Part shown: piece after piece, positions 32,131-40,733 of the stretch | How the letters are laid out: the number at the start of each line of letters is the position of its first letter | Position numbering within the stretch: position 1 is the first letter of the stretch | Assembly (NCBI GenBank): GCA_002762795.1 | Contig: PCYA01000008.1 | Span: 17,484 to 81,483, forward strand | DNA length: 64,000 bases | Direction of reading: 5' to 3' | Origin: Candidatus Woesearchaeota archaeon CG10_big_fil_rev_8_21_14_0_10_37_12 | GTDB lineage: Archaea > Nanobdellota > Nanobdellia > Woesearchaeales > ARS49 | Position numbers and translations under genes: made by a program | Notes under the pieces: generated by a model | What the model was told of the DNA's origin: nothing | The model's input: only the letters and a program-made list of their open reading frames with translations | The model's database searches: none

Positions 32131-32798
32131 AAACCCACCTTAAACTCGTCGCAACACCGAAAAGCTGGCCAGTACTAAGAAAAACGCACAAATTCATCAC
32201 AAAGCCACGAACAGGAAAGCCACTAGAACACAGCATGGCAATTGCAACAATACTCAAACAAACAGGAATTGCAGACACAACCAGAGAAGCTAAAAAAATA
32301 ATACAACAAAAACTTGTATCAATAGACTGCAAAATAACAACAGACCACAAATTACCCGTAAGCTTCATGGACACAGTACACATTAAACCAGACATGACAC
32401 TACGATCAAGCATCACCAAAAAAGGAAAACTACAATTTACACAAATAGCAGAAAAAGAACAAACACAGAAAATCTGCAGAATAATCAACAAACACACAAT
32501 CAAAAACGGAAAAACACAACTCAACCTTTCAGACGGCAGAAACATTATCACAGACAAAAAATATGATGTTGGAGATAGCGTACTAATAGAACTACCAAAA
32601 CAAACAATCAAAGACCATTTCAAACTCGAAAAAGGAAACACTGCTTTACTTGTTGGCGGACGCCACACAGGAACAACAGCAATCATTGATGAAATACAAG
32701 GCGAAAGAATCTGGCTCAAAGAAAACGAAAAACGAATCGAAACTCTGGTAAAATTCGCATACATCATAGGAAAAGACAAACCAGCACTAAAACTATAA
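32127..32798 (+). CDS. rps4e: Small-subunit ribosomal protein eS4
   Basis: 223 residues with an S4-like RNA-binding region (FITKPRTGKPLEHSMAIATI, ISTD-like VSIDCKITTDHKLPVSFMD) and a C-terminal KOW module (GNTALLVGGRHTGTTAIIDEI). eS4 is archaeal/eukaryotic specific, a marker that this is not a bacterial operon. Confidence 0.95.
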   Translation: MKTHLKLVATPKSWPVLRKTHKFITKPRTGKPLEHSMAIATILKQTGIADTTREAKKIIQQKLVSIDCKITTDHKLPVSFMDTVHIKPDMTLRSSITKKGKLQFTQIAEKEQTQKICRIINKHTIKNGKTQLNLSDGRNIITDKKYDVGDSVLIELPKQTIKDHFKLEKGNTALLVGGRHTGTTAIIDEIQGERIWLKENEKRIETLVKFAYIIGKDKPALKL

Positions 32799-32799
32799 A

Positions 32800-33318
32800 A
32801 TGAACAAAATGCAAGAACCACGGATAGAGAAATTAACCCTGAACATAGGAGCAGGCAAAGACCAAACTAAACTCGAAAAAGGAGTTGCAGTACTCAAGTT
32901 AATCACAGGAATAGAACCGCTAAAAACAATAACACAAAAAAGAATCCCAACATGGGGATTAAGACCTGGTCTGCCAGTCGGTTGCAAACTCACATTACGA
33001 AAACAAAAAGCAGAAGAGATTCTTAAAAGATTACTTGAATCAAAAGACAACACACTCAAACAAACACACTTTGACGAAGCAGGAAGCATCAGCTTCGGAA
33101 TTACAGAACACATAGACATACCTGGAATAACATACGATCCAAAAATAGGAGTTATAGGACTACAAGTATGCCTAACACTTGAAAAACCAGGATACAGAAT
33201 CAAAAGAAGAAAACTCGAAAAAAAACAAATACCAAAAAAACACGCAATACGCAAAGAAGAAGCAATAAAATTCATGCAAAACAAATTCAAAATAAAACTA
33301 ACAGGTGAAGAAGAATGA
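32800..33318 (+). CDS. rpl5: Large-subunit ribosomal protein uL5
   Basis: 172 residues: [44 protein letters not shown] and [20 protein letters not shown] are uL5. It binds 5S rRNA with uL18. The next gene starts in the last 4 bp. Confidence 0.95.
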   Translation: MNKMQEPRIEKLTLNIGAGKDQTKLEKGVAVLKLITGIEPLKTITQKRIPTWGLRPGLPVGCKLTLRKQKAEEILKRLLESKDNTLKQTHFDEAGSISFGITEHIDIPGITYDPKIGVIGLQVCLTLEKPGYRIKRRKLEKKQIPKKHAIRKEEAIKFMQNKFKIKLTGEEE

Positions 33319-33548
33319 CAACAAGCGACTGGACAAAAGTATTCAAGCAACTTAAAGCAAAACCTGTAAAAATGAAAAAATACATCAAACACAACGCACC
33401 AAGAGACAGACCAACTGGACAAACACACAAAAAATGCAGCAGGTGCGGCAAATTCGGCAAAGGACACATATCAAAATACAAAGTAGGACTATGCAGGCAA
33501 TGTTTCAGAGAACTTGCAACAAAAATAGGATTCAAAAAATACAGTTGA
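33315..33548 (+). CDS. rps14: Small-subunit ribosomal protein uS14 (zinc form)
   Basis: 77 residues. The zinc ribbon is [20 protein letters not shown]...CF, with the [10 protein letters not shown] end typical of uS14. The N terminus is about 20 residues longer than in most archaea ([20 protein letters not shown]), basic and likely rRNA-binding. Confidence 0.93.
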   Translation: MTTSDWTKVFKQLKAKPVKMKKYIKHNAPRDRPTGQTHKKCSRCGKFGKGHISKYKVGLCRQCFRELATKIGFKKYS

Positions 33549-33560
33549 GGACCCAGAAAA

Positions 33561-33950
33561 ATGTTAAACGACCCACTAGCAAACGTGTTATCAGCAATCG
33601 TTAACTACGAAAAAATCGGAAAAAAAGAACTTTTAATCAATCCCGTCAGCAATGTAATCAAAAAAGTACTTGCAATAATGCAAGAACACCATTACATCGG
33701 CGCGCTAGAAGAATTGCATCAAGCAAACGGCGGATTTGCAAAGATAAACTTGCTAGGAAACATCAACAATTGCGGAGTTGTTAAACCACGATTTTCCGTA
33801 AAAAACCTTGAATTCCAGAAATTCGAAAAAAGATACCTGCCCGCAAACGGAGTAGGAATACTAATCATCAGCACACCAGAAGGAATCATGACACATGATG
33901 CTGCACGAGAAAAAGGACTTGGAGGCAGACTACTCGCATATTGTTACTAA
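33561..33950 (+). CDS. rps8: Small-subunit ribosomal protein uS8
   Basis: 129 residues: NDPLANVLSAIVNYEKIGKKEL at the start and GVGILIISTPEGIMTHDAAREKGLGGRLLAYCY at the end are full archaeal uS8 signatures. Confidence 0.96.
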   Translation: MLNDPLANVLSAIVNYEKIGKKELLINPVSNVIKKVLAIMQEHHYIGALEELHQANGGFAKINLLGNINNCGVVKPRFSVKNLEFQKFEKRYLPANGVGILIISTPEGIMTHDAAREKGLGGRLLAYCY

Positions 33951-33954
33951 AAAA

Positions 33955-34506
33955 ATGAAAGAAGACATCACAGAAATCATACAAGTACCGAGTGAAGTAA
34001 CGGCAACAATAACAAACCAAGAAGTGAACGTAAAAGGCAAAGAAGGCGAACTTAGCTATATGTTAAACACTCCAAAAATAAAAGCAGCACTTGCAAACGG
34101 CACAATCACACTCAGTGTTAAACAAGCCACAAAACGAGAAAAAAGAACCATTAACGCAATCAGAGCACACATCAGAAACATGATTAACGGAGTACAAAAA
34201 CCATACACTTACAAACTTAAAATATGCAGCGGACATTTCCCAATGAACGTTTCAATAAACGAAAACACACTCTTTATTAAAAACTTCCTTGGCGAAAAAA
34301 GTCCAAGAACAACAACAATCCACGATGGAAAGTCAGTGAAAATAGAAGGAGACCAAATAACTGTGCAAAACCCTAGCAAAGAACTTGCAGGAAAAATAGC
34401 AAGCAACATAGAACTCCTCACAAACAAAGGCAAAAGAGATACCAGAACTTTCCAAGACGGCATATACATCACAGAAAAAGCCGGAAAGCCAGTGAGGAAA
34501 AAATGA
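33955..34506 (+). CDS. rpl6: Large-subunit ribosomal protein uL6
   Basis: 183 residues from ATG 33955 (4 bp after rps8). IIQVPSEVTATITNQEVNVKGKEGEL and NFLGEKSPRTTTIHDGKSVKIEGDQI are the two uL6 repeats. The frame is open further upstream inside rps8, but the family start fits here. Confidence 0.95.
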   Translation: MKEDITEIIQVPSEVTATITNQEVNVKGKEGELSYMLNTPKIKAALANGTITLSVKQATKREKRTINAIRAHIRNMINGVQKPYTYKLKICSGHFPMNVSINENTLFIKNFLGEKSPRTTTIHDGKSVKIEGDQITVQNPSKELAGKIASNIELLTNKGKRDTRTFQDGIYITEKAGKPVRKK

Positions 34507-35057
34507 GCAAAGAACTACTTACACTCAGAAAAAAAATTGACAACAAAAGACCTTCATTTAAAAGATACTGCCACAACAAAAGAAAACGCGTAGGCACAAA
34601 ATGGATCAAACCAAAAGGAATGCACAACAAAGTACGCTTAGGATTTTGGGGAAAACCACCCATGGTCAGCAAAGGCTACAGAGGACCAGCAGCAGTACGA
34701 ACAGTTGATCAAAGCGGATTATTACCTGTGCTTGTTCACAATATGGCAGCACTATCACAAATAAAACCAAAAGAACAAGGAGTAATAATTGCAAAAATAG
34801 GCAATAAAAAAAGACTTGCAATACTAACTGCCTGCCAAGAGAAAAAAATCACAGTACTCAACGCAAAAACAATCGATAATAAAATCAAAAAAATAACAGA
34901 CAAACAATCTGCAAAAAAACAAACAAAACAGAAGCAAGCAGAACTCAGACAAGAAAAAACAAAAGAGAAACAAAAGAAAAAACCAGAAGAAGAACAAACA
35001 AACGATCAAGAACAAGAGAAAAAAGAAATCCAAAAAGTACTAACGAAACGAGAATAA
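34503..35057 (+). CDS. rpl32e: Large-subunit ribosomal protein eL32 with long charged C-terminal tail
   Basis: 184 residues. Residues 1-125 are eL32: RPSFKRYCHNKRKRVGTKWIKPKG, MHNKVRLGFWGKPPMVSKGYRGP, VLVHNMAAL. The last ~60 residues (from KKITDKQSAKK) are almost only Lys, Glu, Gln and Arg, a tail not present in standard eL32. Confidence 0.93.
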   Translation: MSKELLTLRKKIDNKRPSFKRYCHNKRKRVGTKWIKPKGMHNKVRLGFWGKPPMVSKGYRGPAAVRTVDQSGLLPVLVHNMAALSQIKPKEQGVIIAKIGNKKRLAILTACQEKKITVLNAKTIDNKIKKITDKQSAKKQTKQKQAELRQEKTKEKQKKKPEEEQTNDQEQEKKEIQKVLTKRE

Positions 35058-35058
35058 A

Positions 35059-35511
35059 ATGAAACTACAAAAACGAATCGCAGCAAGAATACTCAAATGC
35101 GGAACAAACAGAATCAAGATAGATAGCACAAAACTCGGAGAAGCAAAAGAAGCAATCACTGCATTTGACATCATGCGTCTTGCAAAAAAGAAAATTATAT
35201 CAAAAAAACAAGCAATAGGGGTAAGCAGATCACGCGCAAAACAAAGAACGATCCAAAAAAGAAAAGGAAGACAAAGAGGGCATGGAAGCAGAAAAGGAAA
35301 AGCAGGAGCAAGACAAAACCCAAAACAAAAATGGATAAACAACTCACGAGCACAAAGAACTCTGCTAAAAAAATTACGTGAAAATCAACACATTGTGCCA
35401 AACACATACCGAGAATTATACTTAAAGGTCAAAGGTGGTTACTTCAGAAGCACAAACCACATTAAAATATACCTACAAGAACACCAATTGATAGTGGGTG
35501 GTAAGAAGTAA
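35059..35511 (+). CDS. rpl19e: Large-subunit ribosomal protein eL19
   Basis: 150 residues: KLQKRIAARILKCGTNRIKID, GVSRSRAKQRTIQKRKGRQRGHGSRKG and YRELYLKVKGGYFRS are diagnostic of eL19. Follows rpl32e by one base. Confidence 0.95.
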   Translation: MKLQKRIAARILKCGTNRIKIDSTKLGEAKEAITAFDIMRLAKKKIISKKQAIGVSRSRAKQRTIQKRKGRQRGHGSRKGKAGARQNPKQKWINNSRAQRTLLKKLRENQHIVPNTYRELYLKVKGGYFRSTNHIKIYLQEHQLIVGGKK

Positions 35512-35534
35512 GAAATTTGAAGTAGAAAAACAAA

Positions 35535-35576
35535 ATGGCAACAAACGGAAATAAATTTCCGAAATTGCAATTTTGA
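35535..35576 (+). CDS. Mini-ORF 1 upstream of rpl18 (13 residues)
   Basis: ATG at 35535 to TGA at 35574-35576 encodes MATNGNKFPKLQF. Its first 10 bases (ATGGCAACAA) are the same as the rpl18 start, and the whole 42-bp frame is repeated exactly at 35599. It contains the hairpin GGAAAT-AA-ATTTCC. It may be a translated leader or simply part of a tandem repeat; no SD is evident. Confidence 0.35.
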   Translation: MATNGNKFPKLQF

Positions 35577-35598
35577 AAAAAAGAACAAGAAAATCAAA

Positions 35599-35640
35599 AT
35601 GGCAACAAACGGAAATAAATTTCCGAAATTGCAATTTTGA
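35599..35640 (+). CDS. Mini-ORF 2 upstream of rpl18 (13 residues)
   Basis: An exact copy of the mini-ORF at 35535 with a repeat period of 64 bp; it ends 8 bp before the rpl18 ATG. The preservation of ATG, frame and TGA in both copies is what suggests it might be translated. Confidence 0.35.
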   Translation: MATNGNKFPKLQF

Positions 35641-35648
35641 AAAACAAA

Positions 35649-36221
35649 ATGGCAACAAATAACAAATATACTGTACAACACCGCAGAAAGCGCGAAGGAA
35701 AAACAAACTACAAAGTACGCATGAAACTATTAAGCGGACACAAACCAAGACTAGTCATCAGAAAAAGCCTAAAACATATACAAGCTCAAATTGTAGAATT
35801 CAATCCATCAGGAGACAAAGTTGTTATCAGCGCGCACACAAAAGAACTTGCAAAATATGGCTGGAAAGGAAGCAACTGCGGAACAAACGCAGCATACTTA
35901 ACTGGATTGTTACTTGGCAAAAAAGCAAAAAACAAAACATGCGTACTAGACATAGGACAATACACAAGCGTCAAAGGATGCGTACTATACGCTCTAGTAC
36001 AAGGCGCAACAGATGCAGGCCTAAAAATCCCCTGCTCAAAAGAAGTCATCCCATCAAAACAAAGAATACGAGGAGAACACGTAGCCGCATACGCAAAACA
36101 ACTCAAAACAGACAAAGACAAATACTCACAACAATTCGCAACATACATCAAAAAAGGACTTGATCCCGAGACATTACCAAACCACTTTGATGAAATCAAA
36201 AAGAAAATCGAGGCACAATGA
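35649..36221 (+). CDS. rpl18: Large-subunit ribosomal protein uL18
   Basis: 190 residues from ATG 35649. YTVQHRRKREGKTNYKVRMKLL, RLVIRKSLKHIQAQIVEF and NCGTNAAYLTGLLLGKKA identify archaeal uL18, the 5S rRNA binder. Stop overlaps rps5 start by 4 bp. Confidence 0.95.
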   Translation: MATNNKYTVQHRRKREGKTNYKVRMKLLSGHKPRLVIRKSLKHIQAQIVEFNPSGDKVVISAHTKELAKYGWKGSNCGTNAAYLTGLLLGKKAKNKTCVLDIGQYTSVKGCVLYALVQGATDAGLKIPCSKEVIPSKQRIRGEHVAAYAKQLKTDKDKYSQQFATYIKKGLDPETLPNHFDEIKKKIEAQ

Positions 36222-37033
36222 CTGAAACAAAAATACAGACAGAAAAACTACCTGAAATAGAAGAAGAAACAAAACTCGAAATAGAACCGATCACAGAAGT
36301 AGAAGAAATTGTTGAAGTAGAAAAAGAAACAAAACCTCAACTGCCACTAAGCATAGAAGGCTGGAAACCAAAAACAAGCATAGGCAAAAAAGTACTGACA
36401 AAAGAAATAACCGACATAGATGAAATACTTGATCAAGGATCACCCATTTTAGAAGAACAAATAGTAGACATGCTTCTGCCAATACAAACAGAACTTCTCA
36501 TGGTAGGACAAAGCAAAGGAAAATTCGGCGGCGGAGCAAGAAGAATATTCAGACAAACACAAAAGAAAACACCCGAAGGAAACAAACCAAGCTTTGCATG
36601 CCTTGCAGTAATAGGAAACGGCAACGGATACGTAGGAATAGGATACGGAAAAAGCAAAGACACCGTACCAGCAAGAGAAAAAGCAATCAGAAATGCAAAA
36701 TTAAACATATTCAAAATAAGACGAGGAGCAGGCAGTTGGGAAGACGCAACAACAGAAGCACACAGCATACCTTGGAGCGTAGAAGGAAAATGTGGAAGCG
36801 CAAGACTAATGCTCAAACCAGCACCAAAAGGAAAAGGATTAGTAATAGAACAAGAATGCGCAAAAATACTAAAACTTGCAGGCATACAAAACATATACAG
36901 CAAAAGCTACGGCGGAACAAAATCAAAAATAAACTTTATCATGGCCTGCGTAGATGCACTCAAACAACTCAACGCGTTCAAACCAAGAGAATCAAACATC
37001 AAAAATGTTCACATGATTGAGGGCAAAAAATAA
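36218..37033 (+). CDS. rps5: Small-subunit ribosomal protein uS5 with acidic N-terminal extension
   Basis: 271 residues. The uS5 double-stranded RNA-binding fold is at about 85-200 (VGQSKGKFGGGARRIF, VIGNGNGYVGIGYGKSKDTVPAREKAIRNAK) and GIQNIYSKSYGGTKSKINF follows. The first ~45 residues are a Glu-rich extension (EEETKLEIEPITEVEEIVEV), unusual for an rRNA-binding protein. Confidence 0.94.
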   Translation: MTETKIQTEKLPEIEEETKLEIEPITEVEEIVEVEKETKPQLPLSIEGWKPKTSIGKKVLTKEITDIDEILDQGSPILEEQIVDMLLPIQTELLMVGQSKGKFGGGARRIFRQTQKKTPEGNKPSFACLAVIGNGNGYVGIGYGKSKDTVPAREKAIRNAKLNIFKIRRGAGSWEDATTEAHSIPWSVEGKCGSARLMLKPAPKGKGLVIEQECAKILKLAGIQNIYSKSYGGTKSKINFIMACVDALKQLNAFKPRESNIKNVHMIEGKK

Positions 37034-37034
37034 A

Positions 37035-37358
37035 ATGAAACTGGCAATAATAAGAGTACGAGGAAGCGTAAGAACAACCAAACAAGTACAAGACACATTC
37101 AAACACTTAGGACTTACAAGAAAAAACACCTGCGTACTCAAAGAAGACACACCAACAATAAAAGGAATGCTCAAAAAAATAGAACCATTCATAACATGGG
37201 GACCTGCAAATGATGATACAGTAAAAAATATTAAAGACAAAAAACATTTAACACCACCAAAAAGCGGATACGGTTTCATAAAAAAACACCACAGAATAAA
37301 AGGAGCATACGGCAACAGAAAAGAAAAAATCAACGATCTTATCATGAGGATGCAATGA
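37035..37358 (+). CDS. rpl30: Large-subunit ribosomal protein uL30
   Basis: 107 residues from ATG 37035. KLAIIRVRGSVRTTKQVQDTFKHLGL is the uL30 start; the archaeal C-terminal part includes LTPPKSGYGFIKKHHRIKGA. Overlaps rpl15 by 4 bp. Confidence 0.92.
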   Translation: MKLAIIRVRGSVRTTKQVQDTFKHLGLTRKNTCVLKEDTPTIKGMLKKIEPFITWGPANDDTVKNIKDKKHLTPPKSGYGFIKKHHRIKGAYGNRKEKINDLIMRMQ

Positions 37359-37792
37359 CAGTAAACAAAAGAAGAAAAAGCAGCAGAATGCAAGGCAGCA
37401 ACACACACGGATGGGGACCAAACCAACACCGAGGCAGTGGAAGCCGAGGAGGAGTTGGAAGAGCCGGAACAGGAAAAAAAGCACACAACAAAAAAACAGA
37501 AATCTGGAAAAACCCAAACTACATGGGAAAATCAGGATTTACCAGATTACGATCCAATAACAAAATAAACGCTATAAGCATACAACACTTGCAAGACAAA
37601 ATTCCTAATCTCATAAAAGAAAAAAAAGCATCTGAAAAAAACGGCACGGTAGAAATAAACCTATCAAAAATAAAATATGACAAATTACTAGGAACAGGCA
37701 AAATCACGCAAAAGCTTACAATTATCGGCCAAGCCACTGCAAAAGCAAAAGAAAAAATTGAACAAGCAGGAGGCAGCGTGGTGCAGGAATGA
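37355..37792 (+). CDS. rpl15: Large-subunit ribosomal protein uL15
   Basis: 145 residues: SSRMQGSNTHGWGPNQHRGSGSRGGVGRAGTG at the N terminus and LTIIGQATAKAKEKIEQAGG at the C terminus. Last ribosomal gene of the operon; overlaps secY by 4 bp. Confidence 0.94.
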   Translation: MTVNKRRKSSRMQGSNTHGWGPNQHRGSGSRGGVGRAGTGKKAHNKKTEIWKNPNYMGKSGFTRLRSNNKINAISIQHLQDKIPNLIKEKKASEKNGTVEINLSKIKYDKLLGTGKITQKLTIIGQATAKAKEKIEQAGGSVVQE

Positions 37793-39180
37793 GTTTACTT
37801 GACAATATACTAAACAACTTACCAGAAGTTGCACATCCCACTCAGAAAAAACTCTCATTTAAAGAAAAAATTAAATGGACACTCATCATATTGTTGCTCT
37901 TTTTCATTCTTGGATTAGTTCCCCTATTTGGACTAGGACCAAACGAACTTCAAAGATTTGAACTACTCGCAATCATACTAGGAGCAAGCTTTGGAAGCAT
38001 TATCAGCTTAGGAATAGGACCAATAGTCACCGCAAGCATCGTATTACAATTACTCAACGGATCAGGAATAATTAAATTTGATCTAACAACAAAAGAAGGC
38101 AAAAAAAGATTCCAAGGAATACAAAAACTTCTTTCTGTAGCTTTTGTCATCTTCGAAGCGTCAATATACGTATTCATGGGCGGACTTGCACCCCCTGAAA
38201 TATTGATCGGAACAAGCAGATACTTTCAAATGCAACTAATACTCATTTTCCAATTAATTCTCGGCGGCATCCTCATAATGTTTATGGATGAAGTCACAAA
38301 CAAATGGGGATTAGGATCAGGAATAAGCCTGTTCATCGCAGCAGGAGTCAGCCAAAGCTTGTTCATACAATTACTAAGCCCATTACCATCACCACAAAAC
38401 CCCGCAGTTGCAACAGGAGCAATACCCGCATTATTCCAAAGCTTAAGCACAGGAGATCCACAAACAGCACTATTATTAGTAGCAGGAATACTTGCAACAG
38501 TTGCCGTGTTCGCATTAGCAGTCTATGCACAAGCAATGAAAGTAGAAATACCCTTGTCTTTCGGCAGGGTACGAGGACATGGAATCAGATGGCCATTAAA
38601 TTTCATTTACACAAGCAACATGCCAGTGATACTCATCAGCGCACTACTTGCTAACATGCAATTGTGGGCGCAATTGTTCCAAAAATGGGGATATCCAATA
38701 CTCGGAACATTTGTAGGAAACCAACCAGCAAGCGGTTTAATTTCATGGACAACACCACCAAACATTGTAGGAAGTGCAATCAGAGGAGGACTAACAGGAG
38801 GAATGATCTTACAAGGACTTGGCTACATGATATTCATGGTCATAGGAGCCGTTGTATTCTCCTGGTTCTGGGTACAAACAAGCGGAATGGATGCACGAAG
38901 CCAAGCCAAAAACATGATGAACAGCGGCTTACAAATACCAGGATTCAGACGAGACGAAAGAGTACTTGAAAGATTACTACAAAGATATATCAGCCCTTTA
39001 ACAATCATGGGTGCAATAACAATAGGTGTACTCGCGTCAGTTGCAGACTTAAGCGGAACACTCACCAACGGAGCAAGTTTATTCCTATCAGTCATGATCA
39101 TATATAGATTCTACGAAGACATAGCAAGACAACACATGATGGACATGAACCCAATGCTGCGCAAATTCATGGGAGGCTAA
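37789..39180 (+). CDS. secY: Protein translocase subunit SecY
   Basis: 463 residues with ten TM helices. The plug-region GPIVTASIVLQLLNGSGI (about 82-99), GLGSGISLFIAAGV and the late cytoplasmic loop AYAQAMKVEIPLSFGRVRGHGIRWPLNFIY match archaeal SecY. It forms the membrane channel for secreted and membrane proteins. As usual it closes the spc operon, here followed directly by the EMC3-like insertase gene. Confidence 0.96.
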   Translation: MSLLDNILNNLPEVAHPTQKKLSFKEKIKWTLIILLLFFILGLVPLFGLGPNELQRFELLAIILGASFGSIISLGIGPIVTASIVLQLLNGSGIIKFDLTTKEGKKRFQGIQKLLSVAFVIFEASIYVFMGGLAPPEILIGTSRYFQMQLILIFQLILGGILIMFMDEVTNKWGLGSGISLFIAAGVSQSLFIQLLSPLPSPQNPAVATGAIPALFQSLSTGDPQTALLLVAGILATVAVFALAVYAQAMKVEIPLSFGRVRGHGIRWPLNFIYTSNMPVILISALLANMQLWAQLFQKWGYPILGTFVGNQPASGLISWTTPPNIVGSAIRGGLTGGMILQGLGYMIFMVIGAVVFSWFWVQTSGMDARSQAKNMMNSGLQIPGFRRDERVLERLLQRYISPLTIMGAITIGVLASVADLSGTLTNGASLFLSVMIIYRFYEDIARQHMMDMNPMLRKFMGG

Positions 39181-39182
39181 CA

Positions 39183-39923
39183 ATGGTCTTTCTTGATTCT
39201 TTTTTTACAAAAACTCTTGGATTCATGCTGAACTGGAATCCTTTATGGGCAATACTCTTGTTGTCATTTGTTATTTCTTTAGTAATTGTTGTTCTTTATA
39301 GAGTATTCACAGATCAGACAGAAATGAAACAACTCAAAGACCAACTTAAAGAACACCAAACCAAGATGAAAAAACTCAAAGATGATCCTGCAAAACTCAT
39401 GAAAGTGCAAAAAGAAGCCATGGGAATTAACATGCAATACATGAAAAAAAGCATGAAGCCAACACTAATTACGTTCATTCCAATATTGCTTATCTTTGGC
39501 TGGATGAATGCACATTTCGCATATGAACCAATTATTCCCGGGCAAGAATTTAATGTGCTTGTAGAAGTACGCGAAGGAATCACGGGCAACATTACAACAA
39601 CTGTTCCTGAAGGAATAAATGTAGTTGGTGAAACAGAGAAAAAAGTCGAAAACAATCAAGCCAAATTCACGTTCAAAGGCAAAGAAGGAGATTACTTCAT
39701 TACAGTCAAAACAGAAGAACATGAAGCAGACATAAAAGTATTAATAACAAACGACAGAAACTACGCAGAAGTCATCCAGAAACCAGAAAACAAGGCATTC
39801 AAAAGCATCACCATTGAGAATAAAACATTGAAACTTATCTGGGGATTAAGCTGGATATGGATATACATAATTTCTGCAATAGTATTCAGCATAGGATTAA
39901 GAAAAATTCTAAATGTGCATTAA
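39183..39923 (+). CDS. DUF106 / EMC3-TMCO1-family membrane insertase-like protein
   Basis: 246 residues: TM helix 1 (about 20-40), a cytoplasmic coiled coil (DQTEMKQLKDQLKEHQTKMKKLKDDPAKLMKVQKEAM), a Met-rich hairpin (MGINMQYMKKSMKPTLITFIPILLIFGWM), then an extracytoplasmic domain and a last TM. This is the Oxa1-superfamily layout of archaeal Ylp1/DUF106 proteins that work with SecY. The ~100-residue extracytoplasmic domain before the last TM is larger than usual. The adk gene often found between secY and DUF106 is absent. Confidence 0.88.
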   Translation: MVFLDSFFTKTLGFMLNWNPLWAILLLSFVISLVIVVLYRVFTDQTEMKQLKDQLKEHQTKMKKLKDDPAKLMKVQKEAMGINMQYMKKSMKPTLITFIPILLIFGWMNAHFAYEPIIPGQEFNVLVEVREGITGNITTTVPEGINVVGETEKKVENNQAKFTFKGKEGDYFITVKTEEHEADIKVLITNDRNYAEVIQKPENKAFKSITIENKTLKLIWGLSWIWIYIISAIVFSIGLRKILNVH

Positions 39924-40020
39924 CAACACTCAGCGACGAGCCATTTATAAATAGAAAGCTTTTTAAAGGACAAAAGCATTTATAAAGCTCAGGGGAACAG
40001 TTGAACATAAGAGATCAAAC

Positions 40021-40590
<570 letters not shown>

Positions 40591-40667
40591 ATTCTCGCGT
40601 TCACATATCGTAAACTTTACGTCTTTTGCACCACAAAACTTAAATCAAGTAGACTGCAAACAACATA

Positions 40668-40720
40668 TAGTAAGCAGAAACTATTGCTGTGTACTATAAT
40701 ATACAGCCTACTGCTTACTA
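40668..40720 (+). promoter_or_regulatory. 10-bp perfect stem-loop in the mcm leader
   Basis: TAGTAAGCAG (40668-40677) and CTGCTTACTA (40711-40720) are exact complements and enclose a second weak stem (GCTGTGTA...TATACAGC). It ends 13 bp before the mcm ATG, directly in front of the GGGGGA ribosome-binding site, so it could affect translation. Confidence 0.5.
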
Positions 40721-40733
40721 ACAAGGGGGAGTA

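Larger units (their letters stand above)
35531..35641 (+). repeat. 64-bp-period tandem duplication copying the rpl18 start
   Basis: Two copies of a unit beginning CAAAATGGCAACAAACGG and ending GCAATTTTGA, separated by 64 bp. A third partial match (CAAAATGGCAACAAA) is the rpl18 start itself at 35645-35659. It looks like duplication of the start region followed by frame-closing divergence of the upstream copies. Confidence 0.8.
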
